From an uncultured Eubacteriales bacterium (GTDB lineage Bacteria > Bacillota > Clostridia > UBA1381 > UBA9506): DNA of 7,146 bases. Shown here piece after piece: positions 1 to 5,743 of this stretch. The number at the start of each line of letters is the position of its first letter. Position 1 is the stretch's first letter. Under the pieces are notes generated by a model. That model searched no databases. It worked only from the letters and a program-made list of their open reading frames with translations, and was not told the origin of the DNA. Location: positions 1 through 7,146 of the forward strand of contig UQYH01000110.1 in assembly GCA_900545185.1 (NCBI GenBank), in the 5' to 3' direction. Both the position numbers and the translations under genes were made by a program.

Positions 1-76
1 AAAAAATATAAGAGGCAATTTGTTTGGCACGTTCTAAAAATTCAGGCAATCCAGTTTCTCGATAGCACATCGTATA
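1..76 (-). pseudogene. 5'-truncated GH88-like unsaturated glucuronyl hydrolase fragment (runs off left edge)
   Basis: The minus strand is open from 106 to the left edge and, from about position 76 leftwards, reads YTMCYRETGLPEFLERAKQI followed by ASYIF. This matches the helix pattern of family 88 glycoside hydrolases (unsaturated uronyl hydrolases), where a YGYT-type segment precedes YRET, a loop, and a YLE.A..IA helix. Upstream of this point the minus-strand reading no longer resembles the family (the expected GQAWGLYG-like segment is absent), and a stop lies at 107-109. The N-terminal part is therefore missing, and any remaining C-terminal part lies outside the window. Such enzymes cleave unsaturated uronic acid disaccharides left by polysaccharide lyases. 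The match is from memory of the family over only about 25 residues, so the family call is tentative; a related alpha/alpha-barrel hydrolase is possible. Confidence 0.5.
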
Positions 77-376
77 GGTCTCACAGAAGGAATACTTGAC
101 AATATTTCAATAAACAAAATGTTCTTATGCCCATCAGCGATATCACTTAAATTTGGTATTTGTGATTGGCATAATGAGATGTTCGCAATTCAAAAGAAAA
201 TGAAAGACCGCTCTGATAGTATTTATGTTATAGCCGACAGCAGTAAGTTTGAAACCAAAGCTCTTATGAAAATTGATGATGCGAAGATTTGCCGATGTTT
301 TATAACAGACAAGGAATTGCCATCAGGTATAAAAGAGTTGTATGCCGAAAACGGATTGAATATTATTACAGATTGA
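74..376 (+). pseudogene. DeoR/GlpR-family regulator, C-terminal sensor-domain remnant
   Basis: From about position 74 the plus strand encodes a segment resembling the end of the DeoR-family sensor domain (a sugar-phosphate-binding, ISOCOT-like fold): IGLTEGILDNISINKMFL, then a helix, then the hallmark IADSSKF and, further on, CFITDKELP and the closing NGLNIITD strand. The helix-turn-helix N-terminal domain and the first half of the sensor domain, roughly 150 residues of a usual 250, are absent, and an in-frame stop lies at 35-37. The first in-frame ATG (119) has no ribosome site. As it stands it cannot bind DNA, so I call it a pseudogene remnant. It ends 10 bases before the transporter start and overlaps that gene's ribosome site, so the two were probably co-transcribed, regulator with transporter. 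Confidence 0.7.
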
Positions 377-386
377 GGTTAAAAGT

Positions 387-1601
387 ATGGAACACAAAAA
401 AAGCGTAAGAAATATGTCGGCTCTTTTTGCATTTACATATATGATAAGTTATATGACAAGGATCAATTTTGGATCTGTAATATCTGAAATGGTAAGAGAT
501 ACAGGTTACACACGGGCAGCTTTGGCAGCGGCAATTACTTGCAGTTCCGTAACGTATGGCTTCGGTCAGCTCATAAGTGGATTTTGCGGTGACAGGCTCA
601 GGCCAAAATTTTTGTGTCTTTGCGGACTTATAACTACAGGAATTGTTAATATTCTTATCCCATTGTGCGGATCGACAGTAATTATGACGATATTATGGGG
701 TGTAAATGGACTTGCTCAAGCATTTATGTGGCCGCCTATTGTGAAACTAATGACGGAACTGATGACAGAAGAAGAATATAAGCATGCAACGGTTGTGGTA
801 TCGTGGGGAAGTTCGGTCGGAACCATTATTATGTATCTGATTGCACCTGTGTTTATAACTTTTATGAACTGGAAAAGCATATTTTGGGTATGCGGTTTGA
901 TGGGAATAGGCGCCGCAATACTGTGGAATAGAAAATGTATTGATGTGCCGGTAAGTCACATTGCCGGTGATGATGCTAAGAAGATGTCCGAAGACGGATT
1001 TTCGGCGCTGCTTTTGTTTGTAATGATAGCCATAGTTCTTCAGGGAATGCTTCGTGACGGAGTGACAACATGGATGCCGTCACTCGTTGCGGACATCTAC
1101 CATATGTCAAACTCTGTGTCAATTTTAACCGGGGTGGCTTTGCCGCTTTTCGGTATAATCTGTTTTCGCGCAGCAGAGAGATTATATCAATTTTCGCCGG
1201 ATAATCCTGTTAAATGTGCCGGGATAGTTTTTGGATTAGGAACGATTTCGGCAGTGATTCTTTATGTAACATCCGGCAGAAATGCAGCGCTCACAGTATT
1301 CTGTGCTGCATTACTTACAGGATGTATGCATGGTGTCAATTTGTTGCTTATATGCATGGTGCCGCCGTATTACAAAAAGCGAGGCGGAGTAGCGACAATT
1401 TCGGGGCTACTCAACTCTTGTACATATATAGGCAGTTCAGTATCAACATATGGTATTGCAGCGGTAGCGGACAGGTTTGGTTGGCAAACGACTGTATTTG
1501 CATGGATTATCATTGCCGCTGTAGGATGCATTATATGTTTTGCATGCGTTCGGCCATGGAAAAAATTTGTTTATAATGAAAAAATGGAATATAATGAGTG
1601 A
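387..1601 (+). CDS. MFS transporter, OPA (organophosphate antiporter)-like
   Basis: A 404-residue polytopic membrane protein, the usual length for a 12-helix major facilitator. Hydrophobic segments run through the whole protein. The loop between helices 2 and 3 carries GDRLRPK (residues 68-74), the MFS signature-type loop. Residues 104-117 read WGVNGLAQAFMWPP, which resembles the W.lNG..Q..gWPp motif of GlpT/UhpT-like organophosphate and sugar-phosphate transporters. The early SYMTRINFG segment also fits that group. The substrate cannot be read from sequence; the neighbouring DeoR and GH88 remnants suggest a sugar, uronide or phosphorylated derivative. The start is ATG 387, with GAGG at 375-378 overlapping the regulator's stop codon. 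The reading frame is intact although the adjoining regulator is truncated. Its base composition is AT-richer than the argCB region. Confidence 0.85.
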   Translation: MEHKKSVRNMSALFAFTYMISYMTRINFGSVISEMVRDTGYTRAALAAAITCSSVTYGFGQLISGFCGDRLRPKFLCLCGLITTGIVNILIPLCGSTVIMTILWGVNGLAQAFMWPPIVKLMTELMTEEEYKHATVVVSWGSSVGTIIMYLIAPVFITFMNWKSIFWVCGLMGIGAAILWNRKCIDVPVSHIAGDDAKKMSEDGFSALLLFVMIAIVLQGMLRDGVTTWMPSLVADIYHMSNSVSILTGVALPLFGIICFRAAERLYQFSPDNPVKCAGIVFGLGTISAVILYVTSGRNAALTVFCAALLTGCMHGVNLLLICMVPPYYKKRGGVATISGLLNSCTYIGSSVSTYGIAAVADRFGWQTTVFAWIIIAAVGCIICFACVRPWKKFVYNEKMEYNE

Positions 1602-1758
1602 GGGAGAAATAATAAGCTGCTGTTTCAGAACCCCCGGACATGTTGCAGAGAAATTAGGCAGTATGATGTATCTTTCAGATATGATTAAGGAAAAGCACCC
1701 GGAGTTTAATATTAAATATGGTAAAGGCGGCAAAGTTTATTTCTATACCGATGATTGA
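1595..1758 (+). CDS. Small orphan protein overlapping the transporter stop (54 aa)
   Basis: The ATG at 1595 overlaps the transporter's TGA (1599-1601) by 7 bases, an arrangement typical of translational coupling. A weak GGA lies 5 bases upstream. The product has 54 residues, with a Cys-Cys pair near residues 9-10, a helical middle (AEKLGSMMYLSDMIKEK) and a C-terminal strand-like KYGKGGKVYFYTDD. It has no membrane segment or signal peptide. I do not recognise a family. It could be a small partner of the transporter, the N-terminal stub of a longer lost gene, or non-coding. The overlap and protein-like composition favour translation but do not prove it. Confidence 0.5.
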
Positions 1759-1772
1759 TGAGAGCGGATTCA

Positions 1773-1787
1773 GTTTCAATTTGAAAC
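1773..1787. repeat. 15-bp perfect palindrome (GTTTCAA-T-TTGAAAC)
   Basis: A 7-bp inverted repeat around a single T lies 14 bases after the 54-aa ORF and overlaps the TTGAAA at 1781. As RNA, only a short stem around an AATTT loop could form, followed by ATTTTTG, so it would be a poor terminator. Its compact dyad symmetry fits a repressor operator near the promoter of the next operon at least as well. Confidence 0.4.
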
Positions 1788-1791
1788 ATTT

Positions 1792-1821
1792 TTGACAAAA
1801 TATATACAAAAACAAAATTAT
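1792..1821 (+). promoter_or_regulatory. Candidate sigma-A promoter for the MBL-DUF3006 operon
   Basis: A perfect -35 TTGACA (1792-1797) is followed after 18 bases by AATTAT (1816-1821), a 4/6 match to TATAAT. An alternative is TTGAAA (1781-1786), 16 bases, TATACA (1803-1808). The region up to the start codon at 1891 is very AT-rich and has no competing gene. The -35 is convincing; the -10 assignment is uncertain. Confidence 0.4.
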
Positions 1822-1890
1822 ATGGTACACTGTAAATAATACATATAGTCACAAAATAGAATACGAATTTTACTGTAAAGGAGCATGCAA

Positions 1891-2766
1891 ATGAAACGAT
1901 TCCGCCTTTTTAGCCTTTTTCTTCCCCTTGCGCTCATAACGCTTTTCGGTGGTCTTTGCGGTTGTGATGCACCGGCCGAAGAAAAAACCTTGTCGCCCGA
2001 TGTTCCCGTCATGACCGTCTCGTTTTTGGATGTCGGGCAGGGGGACAGCGCCTTTATCCGCTTTCCGGGCGGCAAAACGGCGTTGATTGACGCCGGAGAA
2101 GCTAAATCGGCCGATGCCGTGCTTGCTTCCATTGAAGAAAGCGGCACAAGTAAAATTGACTATGTCATCGCCACGCATCCGCACGCCGACCATATCGGCG
2201 GTATGCGGCAGGTGATTGAGCGGTTTGACATCGGCGAAATTTACATGCCGCGCGTCAGCCACAACAGCAAAACCTACGAAAAGCTTTTGCTGGCCATTCA
2301 GGATAAGGGTCTTAGCATCCACACGGCGCGCGCCGGTGTGACATTTGAGGCCGAGCCGGGCATTACCGTGGATTTTGTTGCACCGTGCAGCGAAAAATAT
2401 GATGAAAAAAATGATTATTCGGCCGTTGTCCGACTTACATATCAGCAAGTCTCCTTTCTTTTAACGGGAGATGCGGAAACCACATCGGAAAACGAAATGC
2501 TGCAAAGCGGCGCAGAGCTTTCGGCAACCGTTTTAAAGGTCGGCCACCACGGCTCTAAAACATCAAGCGGCACAGAGTTTTTAAAGGCCGTCAATCCCAA
2601 ATGGGCGGTCATCTCCGTCGGTGCGGATAACAGCTACGGCCATCCGCACGAGCAGACATTAAAGCGGCTTGAAGATCTGGGCGTTACCGTTTTCAGAACC
2701 GATGTAAACGGTACCGTCACCGCCGTGACAGACGGCGAAAACGTGGAAGTGAAGGGAGAACGATAA
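1891..2766 (+). CDS. ComEC/Rec2-like metallo-beta-lactamase-fold lipoprotein
   Basis: A 291-residue protein resembling the soluble MBL domain of ComEC/Rec2, without the ComEC membrane channel domain. I chose ATG 1891 because AAAGGAG (1877-1883) lies 7 bases upstream; the in-frame ATG at 1885 is only 1 base from it. Residues 1-25 form a lipoprotein signal peptide: a basic MKRFR start, a hydrophobic core and a lipobox L22-C-G-C25, so the mature protein is probably anchored outside the membrane through Cys25. Motifs in order: FLDVGQGDS (45-53), metal-binding THPHADHIGG (95-104), KNDYSAVVRL (173-182), LLTGDAE (190-196) with the bridging Asp, KVGHHGSKTSS (216-226), and SYGHPH (248-253). All expected metal ligands are present, so it is likely an active hydrolase, possibly on extracellular nucleic acid or phosphodiesters; the substrate is unknown. 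It sits one base upstream of a DUF3006 gene. Confidence 0.9.
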   Translation: MKRFRLFSLFLPLALITLFGGLCGCDAPAEEKTLSPDVPVMTVSFLDVGQGDSAFIRFPGGKTALIDAGEAKSADAVLASIEESGTSKIDYVIATHPHADHIGGMRQVIERFDIGEIYMPRVSHNSKTYEKLLLAIQDKGLSIHTARAGVTFEAEPGITVDFVAPCSEKYDEKNDYSAVVRLTYQQVSFLLTGDAETTSENEMLQSGAELSATVLKVGHHGSKTSSGTEFLKAVNPKWAVISVGADNSYGHPHEQTLKRLEDLGVTVFRTDVNGTVTAVTDGENVEVKGER

Positions 2767-2767
2767 C

Positions 2768-2977
2768 ATGTTTGTAATTGATAGAATCGAAGGGGATTTC
2801 TTAATCATCGAAGGTGAAGCGCGCGGCAAGGACGAGCCTGTTTTCTTTCAAATGCCGCGCGTTCTTTTGCCCGATGCCAAGGAGGGCGATTGTCTTGACA
2901 TTGCAGTAAACCGTGACGAAACACAAAAACGCAAAAAAAAAATAAATCGTCTGATGGACGATTTATTTACAGATTAA
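2768..2977 (+). CDS. DUF3006 family protein
   Basis: A 69-residue protein that starts one base after the MBL gene's stop; its ribosome site (GGGAGA) lies inside the end of that gene. It fits the DUF3006 pattern: an FVIDRIEGDFLIIE opening strand pair, a central VLLPDAKEGD turn, and a basic C-terminal tail with five consecutive Arg/Lys residues (KRKKK) before NRLMDDLF. DUF3006 genes are commonly found next to secreted ComEC-like MBL proteins in Firmicutes, and the tight coupling here supports a joint function that remains uncharacterised. The last codons contain the A-run and stem of the terminator of the convergent spoIIR gene, so the tail's sequence is under two constraints. Confidence 0.85.
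   Translation: MFVIDRIEGDFLIIEGEARGKDEPVFFQMPRVLLPDAKEGDCLDIAVNRDETQKRKKKINRLMDDLFTD
2933..2968 (-). terminator. Rho-independent terminator of spoIIR, inside the DUF3006 coding sequence
   Basis: Bases 2940-2951 and 2957-2968 form a perfect 12-bp inverted repeat with a 5-base loop (2952-2956). On the minus strand the stem runs directly into a T-run (the complement of ten A's at 2933-2942, some of which also pair in the stem). It begins 19 bases past the spoIIR stop codon. On the plus strand no T-run follows the stem, so it should act mainly on the minus strand, although the stem may also protect the 3' end of the MBL-DUF3006 transcript. Confidence 0.85.
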
Positions 2978-2987
2978 CGAAGCTTGC

Positions 2988-3611
2988 TTAGCGGCTTCCA
3001 TGCGATTTCAATTCCTGCCACAGTTCCACTAGCTTAAAGGATGGTTTAATGCTGATGCTGTCACTTTCACAAATCATGGCAAAGCTTTCGGGACTGATGC
3101 TCTTTTGCAGACGGCTGAGCGCTTCGTCCGAAAGAGCGCCGCGTGTTTCACCGGTAAAACAGAGGGGCGGATACATAACACACCACCAATTCTGCCCCTC
3201 TCCCCTGCCGATGATAATGCGCACCGCATGATACATCCCGGCCGGAAGCGTTACATTTTCATACGATTTTTGCGGAAAATGAAAACGGCCGCGCTCTACC
3301 GAAACGGGATACGCAAACCCGTTTTTTTTAATTTCATTCTCGCAAATCTCCACAATCTCTGCATCCGTCAGCAGTTCCGGTGTCCTTCCTGACTCTTGCA
3401 AAAGCCGATCGCGCACCAGCAACTTTAATTTTTGATCGGCCTCCGTGTCGCTGTTTGCCAAAATGTGCAAACGGACGATGTTGGCGTTAATCTCCTCCGA
3501 CAAATTTTCCGAAGCAAACGCCCATGTCAGCGTTAAAAGCAGCGCCGCCAGCAAAGCAAAACCAAACAGACCCTTTTGCCGCGTTCCCCTTCTCTTTCGT
3601 ATTTGTTTCAT
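2988..3611 (-). CDS. spoIIR: Stage II sporulation protein R (SpoIIR)
   Basis: A 207-residue protein. In Bacillus subtilis, SpoIIR is made in the forespore, exported into the intermembrane space, and triggers SpoIIGA to cleave pro-sigma-E in the mother cell. Residues 1-14 are strongly basic and 15-33 form a hydrophobic export or anchor segment. Family motifs visible are VRLHILANSD (46-55) followed by K-rich L..LVRDRLL, and the block from FPQKSYENVTLPAGMY (112-127) through IGRGEGQNWWCVMYPPLCF (about 134-152). The length is close to the family's roughly 220. I chose ATG 3611 because AAGGGAG lies 9 bases upstream; the longer in-frame ATG at 3653 has no ribosome site, and the Shine-Dalgarno would then be inside the gene. 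I could not identify a forespore sigma-F promoter in the 200 bases upstream. It is transcribed divergently from argC. Confidence 0.92.
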   Translation of the reverse strand: MKQIRKRRGTRQKGLFGFALLAALLLTLTWAFASENLSEEINANIVRLHILANSDTEADQKLKLLVRDRLLQESGRTPELLTDAEIVEICENEIKKNGFAYPVSVERGRFHFPQKSYENVTLPAGMYHAVRIIIGRGEGQNWWCVMYPPLCFTGETRGALSDEALSRLQKSISPESFAMICESDSISIKPSFKLVELWQELKSHGSR

Positions 3612-3719
3612 TTCATTCAACTCCCTTGCTGTATGTATAGAAAATCCATTCATCGTTTCATTTTACAGTATTGACAAATTTATTTCGTTTAAACTCTTTA
3701 TTTTTTGATTATTTTACTA

Positions 3720-3748
3720 TTGCATTTTTATACATTTCATTGTATAAT
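3720..3748 (+). promoter_or_regulatory. Sigma-A promoter of argCB
   Basis: TTGCAT (3720-3725), a 17-base spacer and a perfect TATAAT (3743-3748) give a near-consensus promoter. It lies 72 bases upstream of the argC start codon, leaving a leader of about 65 bases. Both hexamers are covered by the two ARG-box-like sites described separately, which suggests repression by blocking RNA polymerase. Confidence 0.8.
3721..3734. promoter_or_regulatory. ARG box 1 (ArgR/AhrC operator), over the -35
   Basis: TGCATTTTTATACA matches the ARG box core TGAATWWWWATTCA at 12 of 14 positions, with mismatches at positions 3 and 12, which are symmetric. It overlaps the -35 hexamer. The centre-to-centre distance to box 2 is 20 bp, close to the roughly 21 bp of paired boxes bound by an ArgR hexamer. 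The regulator gene is not in this window. Confidence 0.7.
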
Positions 3749-3754
3749 AATACA
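3741..3754. promoter_or_regulatory. ARG box 2 (ArgR/AhrC operator), over the -10
   Basis: TGTATAATAATACA matches the ARG box core at 12 of 14 positions, again differing only at positions 3 and 12. It is the core of a perfect inverted repeat, TTGTAT-AATA-ATACAA (3740-3755), and contains the -10 TATAAT. Arginine-loaded ArgR bound here would occlude the promoter. Confidence 0.7.
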
Positions 3755-3791
3755 AAACGGTCAATAAAATTTCCATATGCATGCAAAAAAG

Positions 3792-3805
3792 TGAATAAAA
3801 ATAAG
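3792..3805. promoter_or_regulatory. Possible third, degenerate ARG box in the argC leader
   Basis: TGAATAAAAATAAG has a perfect left half and central AT tract of the ARG box but a poor right half. It lies just upstream of, and touches, the argC ribosome site. Similar sequences can arise by chance in such AT-rich DNA, so it is only a candidate auxiliary site. Confidence 0.3.
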
Positions 3806-3820
3806 GAAGGATTGGGATAT

Positions 3821-4858
3821 ATGATACGAGTCGGTATATTGGGCGCAACGGGCTATGCAGGCAGCGAATTGGTACGTTTGCTTTCCGCTCACGGCGGTGT
3901 GCAGCTGGCCATGCTCACCTCCAAAAGCTATGCAGGCCAAAAGATGTCTGCCGTCTACCCTGCTTTGCGCGGTGTTTGCGATTTGGTGCTGGAGGAGGCA
4001 GAGCCTGAAACCATCGCCGCGCGCTGCGATGTTGTATTTACGGCGCTGCCGCACGGCGCTTCAAAAGAGGTGATTCCCAGGCTGTATGCGTTGGGTCTGA
4101 CCATTATTGACCTTTCGGGCGACTACCGTTACAATGATGCCGCCGTATACGAGGCTTGGTATCAGCAGCCGCATTCTTCGCCGGAGCTTTTAAAGGTTTC
4201 GGTTTACGGTTTGCCGGAGTTGCACCGCGAGGCCATTCAAAAAGCAAAGCTGATCGGAAATCCCGGCTGCTACACAACCTGCTCTATTTTAGGCTTGGCG
4301 CCGCTTGTAGCCGATGGTGTGATTGATACAAAGAATATCATAATTGACGCCAAATCCGGCGTATCCGGCGGCGGCCGCGGCTTGGCACAGGCCTACCATT
4401 TTTGTGAATGCACAGAGAACATGAAGGCGTATAAGGTAGCCACGCACCGCCACACCTCCGAAATCGAGCAGGAGTTGTCCCTGCTTGCGGGCGAAGCGAT
4501 TCAGCTTTCCTTTACACCGCATTTGGTACCGATGAAGCGCGGCATTTTTGCCACCATATATGCTAATTTAAAAACCGCAAAAACCAAAGAGGAGCTTTTG
4601 GCGCTGTATCACGATTTTTACAAGGGCGAGCCATGCATCCGCATATATGACGAAGGCTTACCCGAAAGCAATTTTGTGTCCGGATCTGATTTTGTGGACA
4701 TTGGCCTGTGTGTGGATGAACGTTTAAACCGCGTCATTGTCATCAGCACCATTGATAATTTGGTCAAGGGCGCTGCCGGCCAGGCCATTCAAAATATGAA
4801 CTTAGTGTGCGGTCTGCCCGAAATGCAGGGGCTGAGCGGAGCCGGTTTTTATATTTAA
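3821..4858 (+). CDS. argC: N-acetyl-gamma-glutamyl-phosphate reductase
   Basis: A 345-residue cytoplasmic enzyme that reduces N-acetylglutamyl phosphate to N-acetylglutamate semialdehyde with NADPH, the third step of arginine synthesis; the length is typical. The N-terminus MIRVGILGATGYAG (1-14) is the Rossmann dinucleotide-binding loop. FTALPHGAS (73-81), IDLSGDYR (96-103), YGLPEL (129-134), the catalytic-cysteine motif GNPGCYTT (Cys150), DAKSGVSGGGRG (176-187) and HRHTSEIEQ (209-217) with the catalytic His all fit ArgC. ATG 3821 is chosen because AAGGAAGG lies 10 bases upstream and the protein then begins directly with the Rossmann strand; the frame stays open far upstream (to 3671) but that part is not protein-like. 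It is the first gene of argCB, under the ARG-box promoter. Confidence 0.96.
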   Translation: MIRVGILGATGYAGSELVRLLSAHGGVQLAMLTSKSYAGQKMSAVYPALRGVCDLVLEEAEPETIAARCDVVFTALPHGASKEVIPRLYALGLTIIDLSGDYRYNDAAVYEAWYQQPHSSPELLKVSVYGLPELHREAIQKAKLIGNPGCYTTCSILGLAPLVADGVIDTKNIIIDAKSGVSGGGRGLAQAYHFCECTENMKAYKVATHRHTSEIEQELSLLAGEAIQLSFTPHLVPMKRGIFATIYANLKTAKTKEELLALYHDFYKGEPCIRIYDEGLPESNFVSGSDFVDIGLCVDERLNRVIVISTIDNLVKGAAGQAIQNMNLVCGLPEMQGLSGAGFYI

Positions 4859-4873
4859 AGGGGGGGAAGCAGT

Positions 4874-5743
4874 ATGCAAGAATTGATTAAAAAGGCAGGC
4901 ATCTTGGTTGAAGCCCTGCCGTATATTCAAAAGCTATATAATAAAACCGTTGTCATTAAATACGGCGGCAACGCCATGATTAACGAAGAATTAAAACATT
5001 CCGTTATGCAGGATATTACACTTTTAAAATATGTCGGCATGCACCCCGTTGTGGTGCACGGCGGCGGCCCGGATATTACGGCCGCATTAAAAACCTACAA
5101 TATCGAAAGCCGTTTTGTCGGCGGACTGCGTGTGACGGATGCCGAAACCATGCGCGTTGCGCAAATGGTGCTGGTTGGTAAAACCAATAAAGAAATCGTG
5201 TCGCTTTTAAACCAAAATGACGGCAAAGCCGTTGGTATTTGCGGCATTGACGGCTCCCTGATTGAATGTGAACCGATGGATACGGACACCGACGGCAACC
5301 CGATTGATTTGGGCTACGTCGGACGGATTGTGAACATCAATCAAAAGCTGCTTGAAAATCTCACAAAGGACGAGTTTATCCCCGTCATCGCCCCCATTGG
5401 CATGGATCACGCAGGCAACAGCTATAACATCAACGCCGATACGGTTGCAGGCAGTATTGCCGCAGCCATCGGAGCCGAAAAGCTGATTTTTTTAACCGAT
5501 ATCGACGGTGTCAAGGATAAGGACGGCAACATCATTTATGAAATGTCTGCCGGCAAAGCCGCACGTTTGATTGAGGACGGCACCATCACGGGCGGCATGA
5601 TTCCCAAGGTGCGCGGCTGTATTGAAGCCGCCATGCAGGGCGTTAACCGCGTGCATATTATTGACGGGCGTATTCTTCACTCCATTCTGCTCGAAATCTT
5701 CACCGATTTGGGTATCGGTACCATGTTCACACGTGAGGGGTAG
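4874..5743 (+). CDS. argB: Acetylglutamate kinase, arginine-sensitive type
   Basis: A 289-residue amino-acid kinase family enzyme that phosphorylates N-acetylglutamate with ATP, the second step of arginine synthesis. Visible motifs are IKYGGNAM (28-35) with the ATP-binding Lys29, VVVHGGGP (59-66), FVGGLRVTD, NINADTVAG and LTDIDGV. Before the kinase fold there is an N-terminal helix of about 22 residues (MQELIKKAGILVEALPYIQK), and the C-terminus carries HSILLEIFTDLGIGTM. Both are features of hexameric, arginine-inhibited enzymes and not of the short E. coli type, which starts directly at the Lys strand. It begins 15 bases after argC, behind a seven-G Shine-Dalgarno run (4860-4866). Its TAG stop coincides with the outer end of the inverted-repeat element that follows. 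Confidence 0.96.
   Translation: MQELIKKAGILVEALPYIQKLYNKTVVIKYGGNAMINEELKHSVMQDITLLKYVGMHPVVVHGGGPDITAALKTYNIESRFVGGLRVTDAETMRVAQMVLVGKTNKEIVSLLNQNDGKAVGICGIDGSLIECEPMDTDTDGNPIDLGYVGRIVNINQKLLENLTKDEFIPVIAPIGMDHAGNSYNINADTVAGSIAAAIGAEKLIFLTDIDGVKDKDGNIIYEMSAGKAARLIEDGTITGGMIPKVRGCIEAAMQGVNRVHIIDGRILHSILLEIFTDLGIGTMFTREG

Noticed and set aside
96..129. TTGACA at 96-101 as a new promoter for the transporter at the junction
   Set aside because: No -10-like hexamer occurs at a proper distance; the nearest, TTATGC, is 22 bases away.
1214..1576. 120-residue plus-strand ORF inside the transporter
   Set aside because: It lies in another frame of an intact transporter and is rich in Cys, His and Tyr, as expected of an off-frame reading.
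1870..2448. 192-residue minus-strand ORF opposite the MBL gene
   Set aside because: It is a shadow of the well-supported plus-strand gene, lacks a ribosome site and shows no family-like motifs.
3671..3704. TTGACA at 3671-3676 as a second promoter upstream of argC
   Set aside because: No acceptable -10 lies 16-18 bases downstream; the 3720-3748 promoter is far better.
3671..3820. 50-residue N-terminal extension of ArgC (start at 3671)
   Set aside because: It would cover the promoter and ARG boxes, has no ribosome site, and ArgC homologues begin at the Rossmann strand encoded from 3821.
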